Source: Melitaea cinxia (taxonomy: Eukaryota > Arthropoda > Insecta > Lepidoptera > Nymphalidae). Taken from it: a stretch of DNA of 64,000 nucleotides. This document shows, piece after piece, positions 21,991 through 33,812 of this stretch. The position numbers were made by a program, and so were the translations under genes. Within the stretch, counting starts at the first letter, position 1. Every line of letters starts with the position of its first letter. The stretch lies in NCBI RefSeq assembly GCF_905220565.1, contig NC_059414.1, positions 11,158,001 to 11,222,000 of the forward strand, written 5' to 3'. The notes below the pieces were generated by a model, which saw nothing but the letters and a program-made list of their open reading frames with translations, made no database searches and had not been told where the DNA came from.

Positions 21991-22569
21991 CAATTAAAGT
22001 TTCGCAAAAATCAGGTACGTGTGAAATTGTTGCCCTTTGAAAGTTTCAGATACTAGTGTATAACATATATGACTAAAAGTGTTACTAAAAACGACTAACA
22101 ACATTCCGTTTATATGTGTACTTGTGTTCGACGTCGTAACAGAAGTCATGCGTTTCAATATCGATATTAATTATGAAACTACTATGTACTAATAACAACA
22201 TGTATAGAAAATATACATAATGGCTTAGTCTGGATATTTGAGCTTGAACAAACAATATGCTAATATGTAGGCCTCGACGATCCGTTAATGATTCGATCTA
22301 GCACGCATCGCTTAAATATTCATAGACAATGTATATAATCATACAGCCTTATGTTTAAGTAACGTGATATCATTGATATACATACTTTTTATATTGACTT
22401 AAATAAGAACTGATAATACTGAAACTACGACTAATGCGTTATCATTTTTCAGTCGAAACAAAACTATTTAAGAAAGAAAACAAAAATATGTGAAAACGTA
22501 TAAAAAAATACATATTGTTCGTTTGACCCAAAATTAATGTAAGTTATGTTGTTTGGTGGTGATTGAATC
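21991..22569. other. Intergenic, nothing recognised
   Basis: No shared repeat or exon was seen. Confidence 0.45.
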
Positions 22570-22812
22570 AAAAAAGAGTGTGCTTTAGACCACACGACTG
22601 AAGTAAAACTTCTGCACAACAGGACTGCACTGTGTCTTAGATATACGAAACATAACTGACTATAAGAGAAAGAAAGAAAGAAAATGTGTGCTCGCACCTC
22701 TCTCTCTTGCTCCGTTCACCTCGTCCGATCAGACCTTTCGTAACGCTCTCGTCACGCATTCACCCGCTTTTTCTCAAAGTCAAGCGTCCGTAAAGAAGTT
22801 TTACTTAAAAAA
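22570..22812 (+). repeat. Family E repeat, copy 1
   Basis: It begins GTGTGCTTTAGACCACACGA, contains TGTGTCTTAGATATACGAAA and a GAAAG-rich run, and ends near GAAGTTTTACTT. A second, similarly oriented copy lies at 33562-33812. The GAAGTAAAACTTC start and GAAGTTTTACTT end are inverted relative to each other. Confidence 0.75.
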
Positions 22813-22859
22813 ATATATATATAATCACGTGTCTAGTAGAATAAAATATCCTTATCATT

Positions 22860-23011
22860 TAATGAAACAACTTTTTACGGAGTCCTCCCGTGACCATGGT
22901 TGCTGTAAAGTATCCGAAACGTCGGGAATCAAAAGTTAATAATAAACCGCGATAAAATCCGAAAAAAGTTGTTTCATTAAATGAGTAAAATTCGCGTAAA
23001 CATTAGAAAAC
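22860..23011 (+). mobile_element. Short inverted-repeat retroelement, possibly Penelope-like
   Basis: A 152-bp insert is flanked by the 15-bp direct repeat AATATCCTTATCATT (22845-22859 and 23012-23026). Inside, the left CATTTAATGAAACAACTTTTT and right AAAAAGTTGTTTCATTAAATG are exact inverted repeats. The central CCCGTGACCATGGTTGCTG and CCGAAACGTCGGGA text resembles terminal parts of arthropod Penelope-like elements. That class call is inference. Confidence 0.6.
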
Positions 23012-23611
23012 AATATCCTTATCATTATTACAAATTTAACGTTACACATTTACAATCTGTTGAATAATAAAATCAATAAAATCGGATGTCATAAGTGATG
23101 CTTTCTTAACTTTACTTCTAAAAAGCTAATATTGCTCTTCGAAATGCAAAACACCAAAAAGTTTTAATTTTATTCATCACTCGTCACTCGTTCGAAACTT
23201 AAAATTGAATAAATAAAAATATAATTGACGTTAACATGCATTACGTTTTGAAATCATAAAATGTTGCTATTTAATACTGTAATGCAGTTGAGTGAAATAT
23301 AAGTAAATAAAGTTTAAAATTGCAAAATGGTTGACTTGAACTAACTAGACAGTTACGTTTTCATTAAGCCATGTCCAGGCGACGATTCGACTAAAACGTT
23401 CCACGCTAACGATGACACGTTCAACGGAGATGGATTCACATTTCGCATACAAATGTTTTTATTAGCTAACTCGTCTGTTTGCTCATTATCTAGATGGACT
23501 ACGGTGAACAGTTTAGGACATATGGAATTAATGGCTGTTTCAGTGTGTGAGTTTCGGTCATTTAATTTAAGAGATTATTATAACTCAACAAATAATAGGA
23601 TATACATACAA

Positions 23612-23722
23612 ATATATACGCCAACTCCATTGGAGCAGTGTGGTGGATTAAGCTGATCCTTCTCCTACACGGGGATAGAGGCCTATGCCCAGCTGTGGGA
23701 TATTACAGGCTGAAGCATAATA
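23612..23722 (+). mobile_element. Family C SINE, 3' fragment
   Basis: Only the last 110 bp are present, from CCATTGGAGCAGTGTGGTGG to GGGATATTACAGGCTGAAGC. Confidence 0.75.
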
Positions 23723-25712
23723 TACATACATATATGTATGCGGTTAAAATAACTCGATTGAATAGATGTTTGTTATTATAAACACCATGGAAACCATCAG
23801 TCCTTATTATGAACGCTATCATTAAAATATTAAAACTGTACAACACATCGATGAGAAATTTAGAAAGCACATTATATTAAATTGGCATTTATTGAGGTTG
23901 CACAATAATTCTGTTACACATTATAATAAATAGGTAGCGGTGAAAGAAGATTCACGTCAAAAATGAAAACTATAACGAACTTGGTTATGTCCCACGGCCG
24001 AGAAAAGAGAGAGAACATTTATAATACACCTGAAAATAGAATAAAGCTAGCAACTTAAATTAATACGTTGTCCAATAGTTAATATTAAATTAAAATTACA
24101 TTTATCACGATTGGATATCGGCGTTGTCAATATTTAATATATCATTAATTTTTGTAACAGTACTCTGTGTTACAAGAATGTTGGCAGAAATCTAAGTAAT
24201 TAGCAATAAACTATATATAAGATCAGATACATGAAATGGATACCATCAGCTTATAGAAAATCTCAACAATTCAAAGTAAGGGTAAATATTCCTGAATAAT
24301 AACTTCCTGTTTTATTCCCTCAGGCGTAAACTTGTAGTAAACCCTACCGTAACATACCGTACCGTACTAATGATTATTATAAAGCACAAGAGTTTGTCTG
24401 TTTGTTTCAACGTGTTTATTTCATGAGTGGACATAAGAATTTTTTATAACTAGATATAACTTGCTTTCCCTTATCTCTAGTTGTCCAGCTTGATACCTAT
24501 GTTAATTTTATGGACGAAAAATAATAATAATTTTTAAATCAGTAAATAGGCATTTTCTTTTTGAGCCTAAAGATAGCCAGCAGCAAACCAACGTACCATA
24601 AGTATTAAAGTCGTAGACAGAAGAAACCACGACGCGAACTTAGTCTATTTTCACATACTTAGAAACCCTAAGATGTCACTGACACACTAACATACAAGCA
24701 AAGAGCTCAACAAACAGAGAGTTCCGATGCAAAAGTGCATTGAACTTGGGGTCGTATTATACATCCAGTGACTTTCCTCTGAATTTCCTCGCGGGGTGCA
24801 TACATACAGGGAATTAAAACTTCTGAAGCTAAGTCACGGAAACAGTTGAATATTATTTATATATAGTCATATCCACAGCATATAGTAAACATATTAACGA
24901 TAAAATTATATGGGAATGGTATAGAAACTGTACGTGATTTTTAATCATTTGTATGTTTCATTTACAGTATAAAGTTACTTAAAATGTAAAATATCTTTAA
25001 TAATCAAATCTTTAATATCCCAAAATCATTTAGTAGTAGTAATCAATTATCAAAAAAAATCTTTAATATCCTAAAATCATTTAGTGTTCTCATAGAAATT
25101 TTTAAAATTATAAATGACAGTAAAAAGTTCTGTTAGCCAAAAGTATTTATTATTTGTTTATTTTATTTTTATAGCATTATTATATAAACTTCATAACATT
25201 AATACTGTCTGACTTCTTTTATTATTTTATTAAATTGTTAATCTGTCTCATCTAGTAGCGTTTCTAAGCCTTAAATTGTTCTTTCACTGCGCATAGATTA
25301 AAAATTATGTTTGTATTTCGTAATAATTATTCCAGTATACAAATCCCTTGTATGAGATAAATTTATTCTGTGGCTCAGTGATTATCAGACGTAACTCTTT
25401 GAAATAAAAGTATATAAGTATATGATAAATATGCAGTTAAGAAAAAGGGGTAGATTTTTTTTATACTAGATTGAAAAGATCAGAGAAATCCAGCAAATGA
25501 AGGGAAGTTAAAAGATTCATAAAAAATATTTCCTTCGTGTTGTGTCGGTCTCATAATTAAAATACTGCAGTGAATAATTTCCTTCCTTTTCTGAGACAAG
25601 GGTTACTCCCTGTAGATTTGTTTGTGTGTGTTTTATTTGTTCTAGAAATATCATAGGTGAATTTACTATGGTAACCTATTTGCTAATGCCAATAAAACCC
25701 CTAAATTTTGAA
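23723..25712. other. Long AT-rich intergenic stretch
   Basis: No credible gene was found. A short Helitron-like scrap (AAGAGTTTGTCTGTTTGTTT) lies near 24390. Two copies of an AATCTTTAATATCC..AAAATCATTTAGT motif near 25010-25090 form a short local duplication. Confidence 0.5.
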
Positions 25713-25890
25713 ACCTTCTTTATTTGCGCTCCACTCCTATTGATTTTAGCGTGATAGTATAGCCTATAGCCTTCCTCGATATGGGCTAACACTTAAATAA
25801 TTTTCCACATCGGACGGAAGATCAACAAAGAAACAAAGAAACAAAGAAATAAACAAACTCTTCAGCTTTATAATATTAGTATAAATGATT
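25713..25890 (-). mobile_element. Helitron-like element fragment, minus strand
   Basis: Read on the minus strand it begins with a TATTATAAAGCTGAAGAGTT block, a TTTG/TTTC-rich run, CGATGTGGAAAAT-type text and CAATAGGAGTGGAGCGC. A related piece lies at 57480-57628. Confidence 0.6.
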
Positions 25891-26837
25891 TTAGTTAATT
25901 TTTACTTACTTAATGAGTTGTTAAAAACTAATTTGGACTTTTTTTTTAATTATTTGCAGAAATTTTCTCTCAGTTAGGTAGTTGACAATATGACCTAAGC
26001 TTCTTATTGCACGCTTCCAACGACACTGCTTTACTCTCAAATGAAAAATACGGGAAGCGCTTACTGTTAATCCTCTATATTTTTTTTTTATAACAATGCA
26101 AATAAATATGCTATTAAATTGATAATTTTATACAGAATACACATAAAACTATAAATTAAATATCATTTGAAATCTTTTTTGAGTAGGTACTGTTATAGTG
26201 AAAAGAATTGACTAAATAAAATAATATTATGTTGGACGTCAACTTTTTGGATGTACGGTTAATAGCAAATTAACGCAAAAACCACTTGACGAAACAAGCT
26301 GTTTTTTTATTATGTCAGAAAACTATTAACTAAGAAACCTGTTGAATATGAAGGCTGAAGAATTTCCAATTTTTTTTACCATAAATATTATTATTTTCTA
26401 CTGTAATAAAATATTTTGTATGGTCAATCATTAGTTCCCAAATAAGAAACTAGATGTCGCTGCTAAGTAAGTAAATATATAAAGCGTTGATGTATAGTAT
26501 TTTAATTTCAGGTGTATACGATTTAAGTCTTCGCATAAAACTGAAACAACCATAAAAATGAGGTAGTCCTAACAGTGGCACTTAAATTTTAAACATTTAA
26601 AAATTTCTAAATTTATTCATAAACATTTATATTTGAAAACTTTAAATTTCCCTTCCTAATATTATCCGTCAAGCAGAGTCAGTAAATATTTTTAAGAATC
26701 GTTTCTATGTACTATCTGTCCCTAACATTGTTTTAAGTATATGATCAATTGGTATATTGTAATATTATACTATAATTATGTTAGTTTCTGTGTAATAACC
26801 TTGCCTTATTGTTCGCACACTTTTCCCGAAACTTTTT
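25891..26837. other. Intergenic, nothing recognised
   Basis: No shared repeat or exon was seen. Confidence 0.45.
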
Positions 26838-27091
26838 AACCGACTTCAAAAAAAGGAAGAGGTTCTCAATTCGACTGTATTTTTTTATGTATGTTACATC
26901 AGAACTTTTTACTGGGTGGACCGATTTCGATGATTATTTTTTAATCAAAAAACGGTACTCGTCATGTGGTCCCATTTAAATATAACGGAGATTTGACTAG
27001 TACTTGTTGCGTTATATCTTATATTGCGTATTTACCGACTGTTTTTTCGTCACCTTACGTTGTATTATTGTCGATGTAATTGAAGTCGGTT
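26838..27091 (+). mobile_element. Family F element, short form with perfect 12-bp inverted ends
   Basis: AACCGACTTCAA at 26838-26849 and TTGAAGTCGGTT at 27080-27091 are exact inverted repeats. The middle lacks the segment with the ATGATAAGGAAAC block seen in the longer copy at 21305-21745. Confidence 0.85.
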
Positions 27092-27129
27092 TTTTCTTTC
27101 GTTTGCGAGCAAACATAATTGTTCCTAAA

Positions 27130-27262
27130 CTACTATCAATAACGGTTGCCTGGAAGAGATAGCCATAAGCGATAAGACCGCTTTTGTATACTTACTTGTT
27201 TCTAATTGTTATAAATTGTATCATCTTTTCTTTTGCGCAGTTTAGTTTTGATACTAATTATA
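27130..27262 (+). mobile_element. Family J, LINE 3' region fragment
   Basis: It contains GGTTGCCTGGAAGAGATAGC and GCGATAAGACCGC, followed by an AT-rich stretch. Confidence 0.65.
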
Positions 27263-28329
27263 AGTCTAAGTTTATGAGTCTTATTACTTCCCCTTACGTT
27301 ATAATGAAACTTAACATTATTTCTTAGCAATTATCTTCTACACTATTAACGACGGGTGATAAATAAATTCTCCCTAGTTACTGTTTTCCTATAAACACGT
27401 TTTTTAATAATAAAATAAAGTTAGTATAATTTCACGTGTAATTGACAGAATTATATTCATATAAAAAGGTTTTATCAAAATTCCGCTTTTAGCGATGCGA
27501 GCTTTGTTTTCTTTTATTTTATCCATATTTCGTTAGCCATATTCTGAAATTGCCCAAAGGCTGAATAATAAGTAATCAACTTTCATACAAAGCATTTTGA
27601 TTTTTTCCGTTTACAAAATATGAATGCGATTGTTTTCTTTATACTTGACTAGATCCTATTGAAATAGGGTAACGTGTTCATTTTTTTGTTTATTATTATA
27701 TTGCCGTTAGCACGATGCGGGTAACAATATAAATAAAAACATATTTCTTTTTTTTTTCGTATGAATATTTCATGATAATTATCGTAATTTTTAAGCTGGT
27801 ACAATTCAAAATTGAATTTTATTTGAATTCATTTATTCAATATTTTTCTTGGTTTTTGTAAAATTTAAAAATTTTATACAGTGAACTACTAACGTTGATA
27901 ATTTTTAAATATAGATAATATTATATATTTTTTGTCTGTATTAAAAGAAGCTAAGTCTTTATTGAACGCAGCAATAATGATTCCGTACAATGGAGGAAAA
28001 TAATTATAGAAATGGAATGAAGCTAAATCCACGTATTTGTAAATACATTATCATCTTCGAAAGATTTTTTTCCCTGTGATTTAAGTTTTACCACGCCGTT
28101 TTCCATCACTACTGATCGTGAGAGTGATATGAATATTTGAAAATTTATTTTAAAAATAAAGCTAGGTCAATTTTACTATAATTTACTATTTATAAAAGCT
28201 CAAAAAAATTTATGAGTATCATGGCCATTAGAATATTATTAAAAGAACACTAAATAGTTATTTTTTTTTAAAATTTAAGAAACTGATAAAACAAAAAAAA
28301 AAAGAAATAAATTATTATTTTTATAACGC
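27263..28329. other. Intergenic, nothing recognised
   Basis: No shared repeat or exon was seen. Confidence 0.45.
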
Positions 28330-28533
28330 ACACATCAGCCTATCGCAGTCCACTGCTGGACATAAGCCTCCACAAGTTCGCGCCAAAATGGTGTGAACTC
28401 ATGTGTTTTGCCCATAGTCACCACGCTGGGCAGGAGGGTTGGTGACCGCAGGGCTGGCTTTGTCGCACCGAAGACGCTGTTGCCCGTCTACGGCCTGTGT
28501 ATTTCAAAGCCAGCAGTTGGATGGTTATCCCGC
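28330..28533 (-). mobile_element. Family A retroposon, minus strand, 5'-truncated
   Basis: It contains the antisense 3' end (CAGTCCACTGCTGGACATAA) through the antisense CAGCAGTTGGATGGTTATCC block, and breaks off at CCGCTATAAAA. Confidence 0.85.
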
Positions 28534-28924
28534 TATAAAAAACTAGAAAATGCATTGCACTATTATGCACAGTCATAACATATTAAGCAAAAAAAAAAAA
28601 CTTTATTTTAGTCGATTTATAATAAAATGTAAATTGTCTTAAAAGGATGTTACCGTTCTTATAAGGAACCCCAAAGTATCGCGTGAGCAGGATCAAGTGC
28701 TGAACTAAGGAGAATAATTAGTTAGATCCAAGATAATACTTGATGAGGGAATGCAATTACGCTTCAGAAACGAGACGTTGTAAGATGAGATATTAAGATA
28801 TTAAAATTTTAAACATTAATATTACTTTAAAAAATGTTTTCTTTTGTACTCAGAATTGTGTATTCTATGAAACTTTTTTGAAGTTGACAATAATATTTAT
28901 TAAAAATTATTATTTTATTAATTC

Positions 28925-29280
28925 AAGGCGAGGCGTTGGCGCAACGGTCACAGCACTGATTTGTGGATATTGCGCTGGCGGGTGCGGGTTCGATCCCCGC
29001 ACATGACAAACATTTGTATTGGCCATATAGATATTTCCGATGGCCTATATGTTTGTCTAGTCCTTGTGGGTCTTCCTACCGCGCCTCGGAGAGAGCATGT
29101 TAAACCGTCAGTCCCGGTTTTTATCATGTGCACCTGATAGTGATCGTTATTCATAGTAGGGAATATATCAACTGACCCGCATTGGAGCTATGTGGTGGAT
29201 TTAGCTCTGATTTTTCTCTTACATGGGGAAACGAGGCCTATGGCCAGCAGTGGGATATTACAGGTTGAAGCATAATACAG
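28925..29280 (+). mobile_element. Family C SINE, full length
   Basis: This is the most complete plus-strand copy, with A box region GGCGTTGGCGCAACGGTCAC, B box GGTTCGATCCCC, the whole body, and the GGGATATTACAGGTTGAAGC end. Confidence 0.85.
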
Positions 29281-29533
29281 GACACAGTAGAAAAATTTAT
29301 ACCTTGTTCAAACTTAGAAGCAGCTAGACTGGAAAAGCAACCCAATTAAAGATTACATACAAATAATGTCAAACTGTCGAGAAGATCATTTATCTTCTGT
29401 ATGCCCGTGTACATTTATTAATTTATTTATTAATATAGCTTAGAGTACATAAAATAAAGCAATAAGTGGAATGACTTGAAATGAATTATTGAACACATAT
29501 TTGTAATAAGCTATCTTTATATAGTTATATTAT
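29281..29533. other. Intergenic, nothing recognised
   Basis: Short AT-rich spacer between the SINE and the next Helitron-like element. Confidence 0.4.
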
Positions 29534-29725
29534 ATACTAGCTGTGCCCGCGACTTCGTCCGCGTGGAATTTAACAAAAAAGTTATTGTTCAGTTCGCAGA
29601 GTTATATAATAAATATTTTTTAACCAACAAAAGTAGCCTAAGTTACTCGTTACTATGTCAGCTATCTGCCGGTGACAGTCCTGGCAAAATCGGTTTAGCC
29701 GTTTCAAAGACAAAAATTTTAAAAA
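29534..29725 (-). mobile_element. Helitron-like element, minus strand
   Basis: On the minus strand it ends with CGAAGTCGCGGGCACAGCTAGT, the CTAG end typical of insect non-autonomous Helitrons. The body carries TAACTCTGCGAACTGAACAA and CGGCAGATAGCTG text. The same 3' end occurs at 61197. Confidence 0.7.
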
Positions 29726-30203
29726 ATGTTATTTTGGTATATTATGTATCATGTATAAAGCATTTAGTAATAAGAGGTTATTTTTATATTACAAATATTT
29801 ACTCCAATTTTATTTATTTGTATAGGTGTAAAATTAGAACTTATATCATTGTAGATGCAAAGTACTCACAAAACTCAAGTATTGAGAAGGTTAAATGAAA
29901 GCAAATTATTATTTTCATAATAAAGCATTTAAATTAATAAATAATATTTTCTTTTCATTGTGACCCGTTTTCTAAATGGAGATATAAGCCTTTGCTTAGC
30001 AGCCTCGCTAGCCTGTAAAGGCTGAATCAATAATTAATTGATAATAAATTTTAACTAAAACATTTTTTTGTTGCGCTATTTTCGGAAGACATCTAGGATA
30101 TCGAAGTGGACTAGTGTGGCGCTCGAACAGCTTAAAAACGGGAAATATAAGCATACGAAATTTTTGGATAAATTATTCAATTCTACTGTCTGTATACATA
30201 TAC
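29726..30203. other. Intergenic, nothing recognised
   Basis: The tail of an open frame that begins inside the Helitron-like element extends here to about 29898; it is a chance frame. Confidence 0.45.
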
Positions 30204-30498
30204 TAGCCGACCCGTGCCCACTTCGTTGGGCGTTAATTATTATTTTTGTGATGCAAATATATAGTAAAATTTTCAACTCGCTCGCATTTCTCTGATTTGA
30301 TTTACATATACTATTATTTTTCACTGAATGTTTTTGGTTCAAAAATAATAAAATATAGTCTATATCACTCCCGAATAGTGTAGCTTTTTGTTAGTGAAAG
30401 AATTTTCATGATCGAATCAGTACTTGCGAAGATTACCCCCTACATACAAACAAAGTTAGAAACTTTACCTCTTTGTAATATTAGTTTAGATATAATTT
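30204..30498 (-). mobile_element. Helitron-like element, minus strand, second type
   Basis: The plus strand begins CTAGCCGACCCGTGCCCAC, which is the reversed CGGCTAG end. At the other side the minus-strand start reads ATATTACAAAGAGGTAAAG followed by TTTGTATGTAGGGGGTAATC. Confidence 0.7.
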
Positions 30499-31135
30499 AA
30501 TTATTATTAGTATTATTATTAGTATAGATATATAAATAAAAATAAATAAATAATATAGATATACACGAATAGAAACCTTTTTAATCAACAAATAATACTT
30601 ACAGTAACAAAGAATCATTTGTGATCATTATTTAAAAACAAATTACAACTAGCCTATGAGGTTTCAAGTTGAAATGGCAATATGCATATCTGGTATTGTT
30701 TGTTGCAGCGAAATAACTGCTCGCGAATGCATATTTGTTGTACAGAGTACGTACAATCTGTTACAAATATAATTTAAATACACACCCCATTCTATTCCCT
30801 AGGTCCCTAGCTTTATGGTTGATTATTCCATGAAATATTTTAACAATTATATGGATATATGTTTTGTTAGTTGTAAAGCGGGAACAGCTTTTGGCGCGGT
30901 GCGCTAATGGATTTCAAGCACAACATTGTTTTCGGATACATCGAAACAAATGGAGACCGGACATTTGCAATCAGAGTGGTTTTTATTGGACACCCGGTTT
31001 AACTACCTTATCCATTTACCGCGGTCAATTTTAGACACATTTCACAGATGTCATTAAATTCAATGTATGATATAGACGTGGAATGATATTTTCATTATTC
31101 AATTTTAAATTTAATAGCTGGTATTATTTAAGAGC
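30499..31135. other. Intergenic, nothing recognised
   Basis: No shared repeat or exon was seen. Confidence 0.45.
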
Positions 31136-31148
31136 ATAATAAAAGAAC

Positions 31149-31504
31149 CTGCTGTGTGGCTACTTCAGTAAAGAATATAGCCACCCCCTCTCTTCCCATG
31201 GGTGTCGTAAGAGGCGACTAAGGGATAACACAAATCCAAAGTAAAAAGTGGTAGTCCACCTTTGGAACTTAAAAAGCCGACTGATGGCGGGATAACCTTA
31301 CAACTGCTCGCTTTGAAATACACAGACCGAAGACGGGCAGCAGCGTCTTCGGTGCGACAAAGCCAGCCTTGCGGTCACCAACCCGTCTGCCTTTCGTGGT
31401 GACTATGGGCAAAACAAATGAGTTCACGCCATTTTTGGCGCGAGCTTGTGGAGGCCTATGTCCAGCAGTGGACTACGATAGGCTGAAGTGACGTGAGTGA
31501 AGTG
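31149..31504 (+). mobile_element. Family A retroposon, full length, with 13-bp target duplication
   Basis: It is flanked by ATAATAAAAGAAC at 31136-31148 and 31505-31517. The element starts CTGCTGTGTGGCTACTTCAG and ends GGCTGAAGTGACGTGAGTGA, where other copies have a (GAT)n tail. No open frame spans it. This copy defines the family. Confidence 0.9.
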
Positions 31505-31595
31505 ATAATAAAAGAACTTTAGGAAATATTAAATTTATAAATCACAAGCTTTAGATGATTTATTGGGTAACGAAATCCTGACTTTTAAAAAGTTA

Positions 31596-31930
31596 CGCTT
31601 CAGCCTGTAATACCCCACTACTGGGCATAGGCCTCTTTTCCATGTAGGAGAAGGATCAGAGCTTAATCCACCACGCTGCTCCAGTGCGGGTTGGTGGATA
31701 TATTCCCTACTATGAGTAACGTTCGCTATCAGGTGTATGTGATAACAACCGGGACCGACGGCTTAACGTGCTTTCCGAGGCTCGGTGGGGAGACCCACAA
31801 GGACTGCACAAGCACCCAGACCACGGCAAACACCTGTATCGTCAATACAAATGTTTGTCATGTGCGGGGATCGAACCCGCAATCGCTAACGCAACAGGCA
31901 CAATCCATAGCTGTGACCGTTGCACCAACA
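31596..31930 (-). mobile_element. Family C SINE, full length, with 11-bp target duplication
   Basis: It is flanked by TTAAAAAGTTA at 31585-31595 and 31931-31941. On the minus strand it runs from the A-box region (TTGGTGCAACGGTCACAGC) and B box to GGTATTACAGGCTGAAGCG. The target duplication shows retroposition. Confidence 0.9.
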
Positions 31931-32182
31931 TTAAAAAGTTATATGATATAAAAAACAAAGTCTTCAGAAACTTGATCTGTGACTGGAAACATATTTGAAA
32001 AGGCACGAGTTGTTAGAGTATGAATTTATTAAATGTAAATCATTGGTTTTATATGTATGTATTTTATAACCAAAGTATTTTCACTTTCTATAGTCAAGCT
32101 TAGAAGTCTACATAATTATAGGACTATAAACTTGACGTGAAAATGTCCCATTGCAATTTTTTTTGCATAAATTACAACCGTA

Positions 32183-32415
32183 ACTGAGGTTGAGGGCACA
32201 GTAGGAAATTTCCTGCTTAAAACTTTTTATGCAGGTTAGTACCTCGACCTTACAGAAGATCCACAGCTAAATAATATATTCCTTTTGGTGAGCAAGATGA
32301 CCAGGGCTCCCGCGGGGGAATTAGAGATAGCAATGCACTTGCGATGCTTCTAGCGTCTATAAGCTATTGTAATTACTTACCATCAGGTGAGCCGTACGCT
32401 TGTTTGCCAACAGTT
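32183..32415 (+). repeat. Family B repeat
   Basis: It starts ACTGAGGTTGAGGGCACAG, has internal deletions, and ends GAGCCGTACGCTTGTTTGCC, directly followed by a Helitron-like element. Confidence 0.75.
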
Positions 32416-32417
32416 AT

Positions 32418-32638
32418 TCTCTCTAATATATAAAATTCTCGTGTCATGGTGTTAAACATTGAACTCCTCCGAAACGGCTCGACCGATTTTAATAAAATTT
32501 TGTGGGCATATCGGGTAGGTTTGAGAATCGGCCATCATCTATTTTTCATACCCCTAAGTTATAAGGGGGGGGGATTAAGTGGGTTAGTAACATAATGGCA
32601 TAACATATGGCAAAGAAACGTTTGCGGGGTCAGCTAGT
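32418..32638 (+). mobile_element. Helitron-like element, complete non-autonomous copy
   Basis: It starts TCTCTCTAATATATAAAATT, contains GAAACGGCTCGACCGATTTT and a G8 run, and ends GCGGGGTCAGCTAGT. The TC start and CTAG end fit the Helitron pattern, but no coding capacity is present. Confidence 0.7.
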
Positions 32639-33561
32639 ATATATATATATACCGTTTGAAACATAGCGAATGACGAATATTTGAACAATAAACGAATTAT
32701 AAGATCGAATATAACTTAAGCTAAAGACATAGGTCTACAACACTTTTACGAAAATAAAATATATATGCGAGTGACGTTGCGGGCAAAGTTACCGTTAAAA
32801 TAAAAAATCCTTCGCTAAGAAAACCCTCTTAAAGCTTACCACAAAGCTCTTCACTTTAACTGTAAAACATACCTATTATACTGAACCGCAGATTATGCAC
32901 ACACACGCTTTAGATAATCAGAGTAAACTCTACTCATATGAGAAAAACACAATAGAATACGGTGAATAAAATAGTTATGGTAATACATTTTCCACTGAAG
33001 GTCCAGATAAAGATCGGAATTCTATGAATAACTGAATACTAGAAGGTACGCCAATTTTATCTCATATCAGACTTCTTTCACGTTCAAGTGTCAAGAGGTA
33101 CTTTTAAAATAGTGATGTCATCATAATGGTGACAAGGAAAAATGGACTTTATGACTATGGTGTAGCGAATATTTTGAGATGTTTGTATCATATTCGTGTC
33201 CTTTTGTTAGCGATTTGGGAATGACGTGTAAGGTTCTGTGATTTGTGCACTTGTTCGGAAAATGTCCTTGAGTTCTGAAGAATGTATTTCGTAGGTGTGA
33301 CTTCAAAAAGCATGTTTTATTTTATTTAACAAGTAAAATATAAATTTGAAAATGCCACTCTCGAAGTAATCTTTATCATTGACTGTAATTTTAATTTAAA
33401 ATATGTCCTTTGATTTTAAAAACAATAATTTAAATTATTTATCACCCAGATATATATTTAATAAATTAATAGTAAATCAAAAATATTTATAATAGTGTAT
33501 TTTACAGTTACTTTAATATTGTTTTTAAGTGAAGAATCGTTGAAAAATAAAAATAAAAAAC
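32639..33561. other. Intergenic, nothing recognised
   Basis: A 61-codon minus-strand frame at 33121-33306 lies in slightly less AT-rich DNA without a recognisable motif. Confidence 0.45.
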
Positions 33562-33812
33562 GCGTGTGCTTTAGACCACATGACTGAAGTACTACTTCTT
33601 TAGTAATAGGCCTGCACAACAGGCCTGTACTGTGTCTTAGATATACGAAATGTAACTGGCTATGAGAGAAAGAGAGAAAGGCAATGTGTGCTCGTACCTC
33701 TTTCTCTTGTTTCGTTCGCCTACCCCCGATTACACTTTTCGTAACGCTCTCGTCACGTATTACCAGCTTAATCCCCGAGTCAAGAGTTCGTAAAAAAGTT
33801 TTACTTCAAAAA
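33562..33812 (+). repeat. Family E repeat, copy 2
   Basis: It matches 22570-22812 throughout: GTGTGCTTTAGACCACATGA start, a GAAAGAGAGAAAG run, CTTTTCGTAACGCTCTCGTC, and a GTTTTACTT end followed by an A run. It has a short extra segment (AGTAATAGGCC) near its start. Confidence 0.75.

Noticed and set aside
22860..23011. Hammerhead ribozyme in the inverted-repeat element
   Set aside because: A GAAAC core-like motif is present, but I could not find a matching CTGANGA segment with the required stems.
28925..29280. Possible tRNA gene because of clear A and B boxes
   Set aside because: The tRNA-like part is the head of a SINE whose full body follows; no complete cloverleaf forms.
29563..29898. 111-codon open frame on the plus strand
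   Set aside because: Its first half is antisense to the conserved 3' part of a Helitron-like element and the rest is AT-rich chance sequence.
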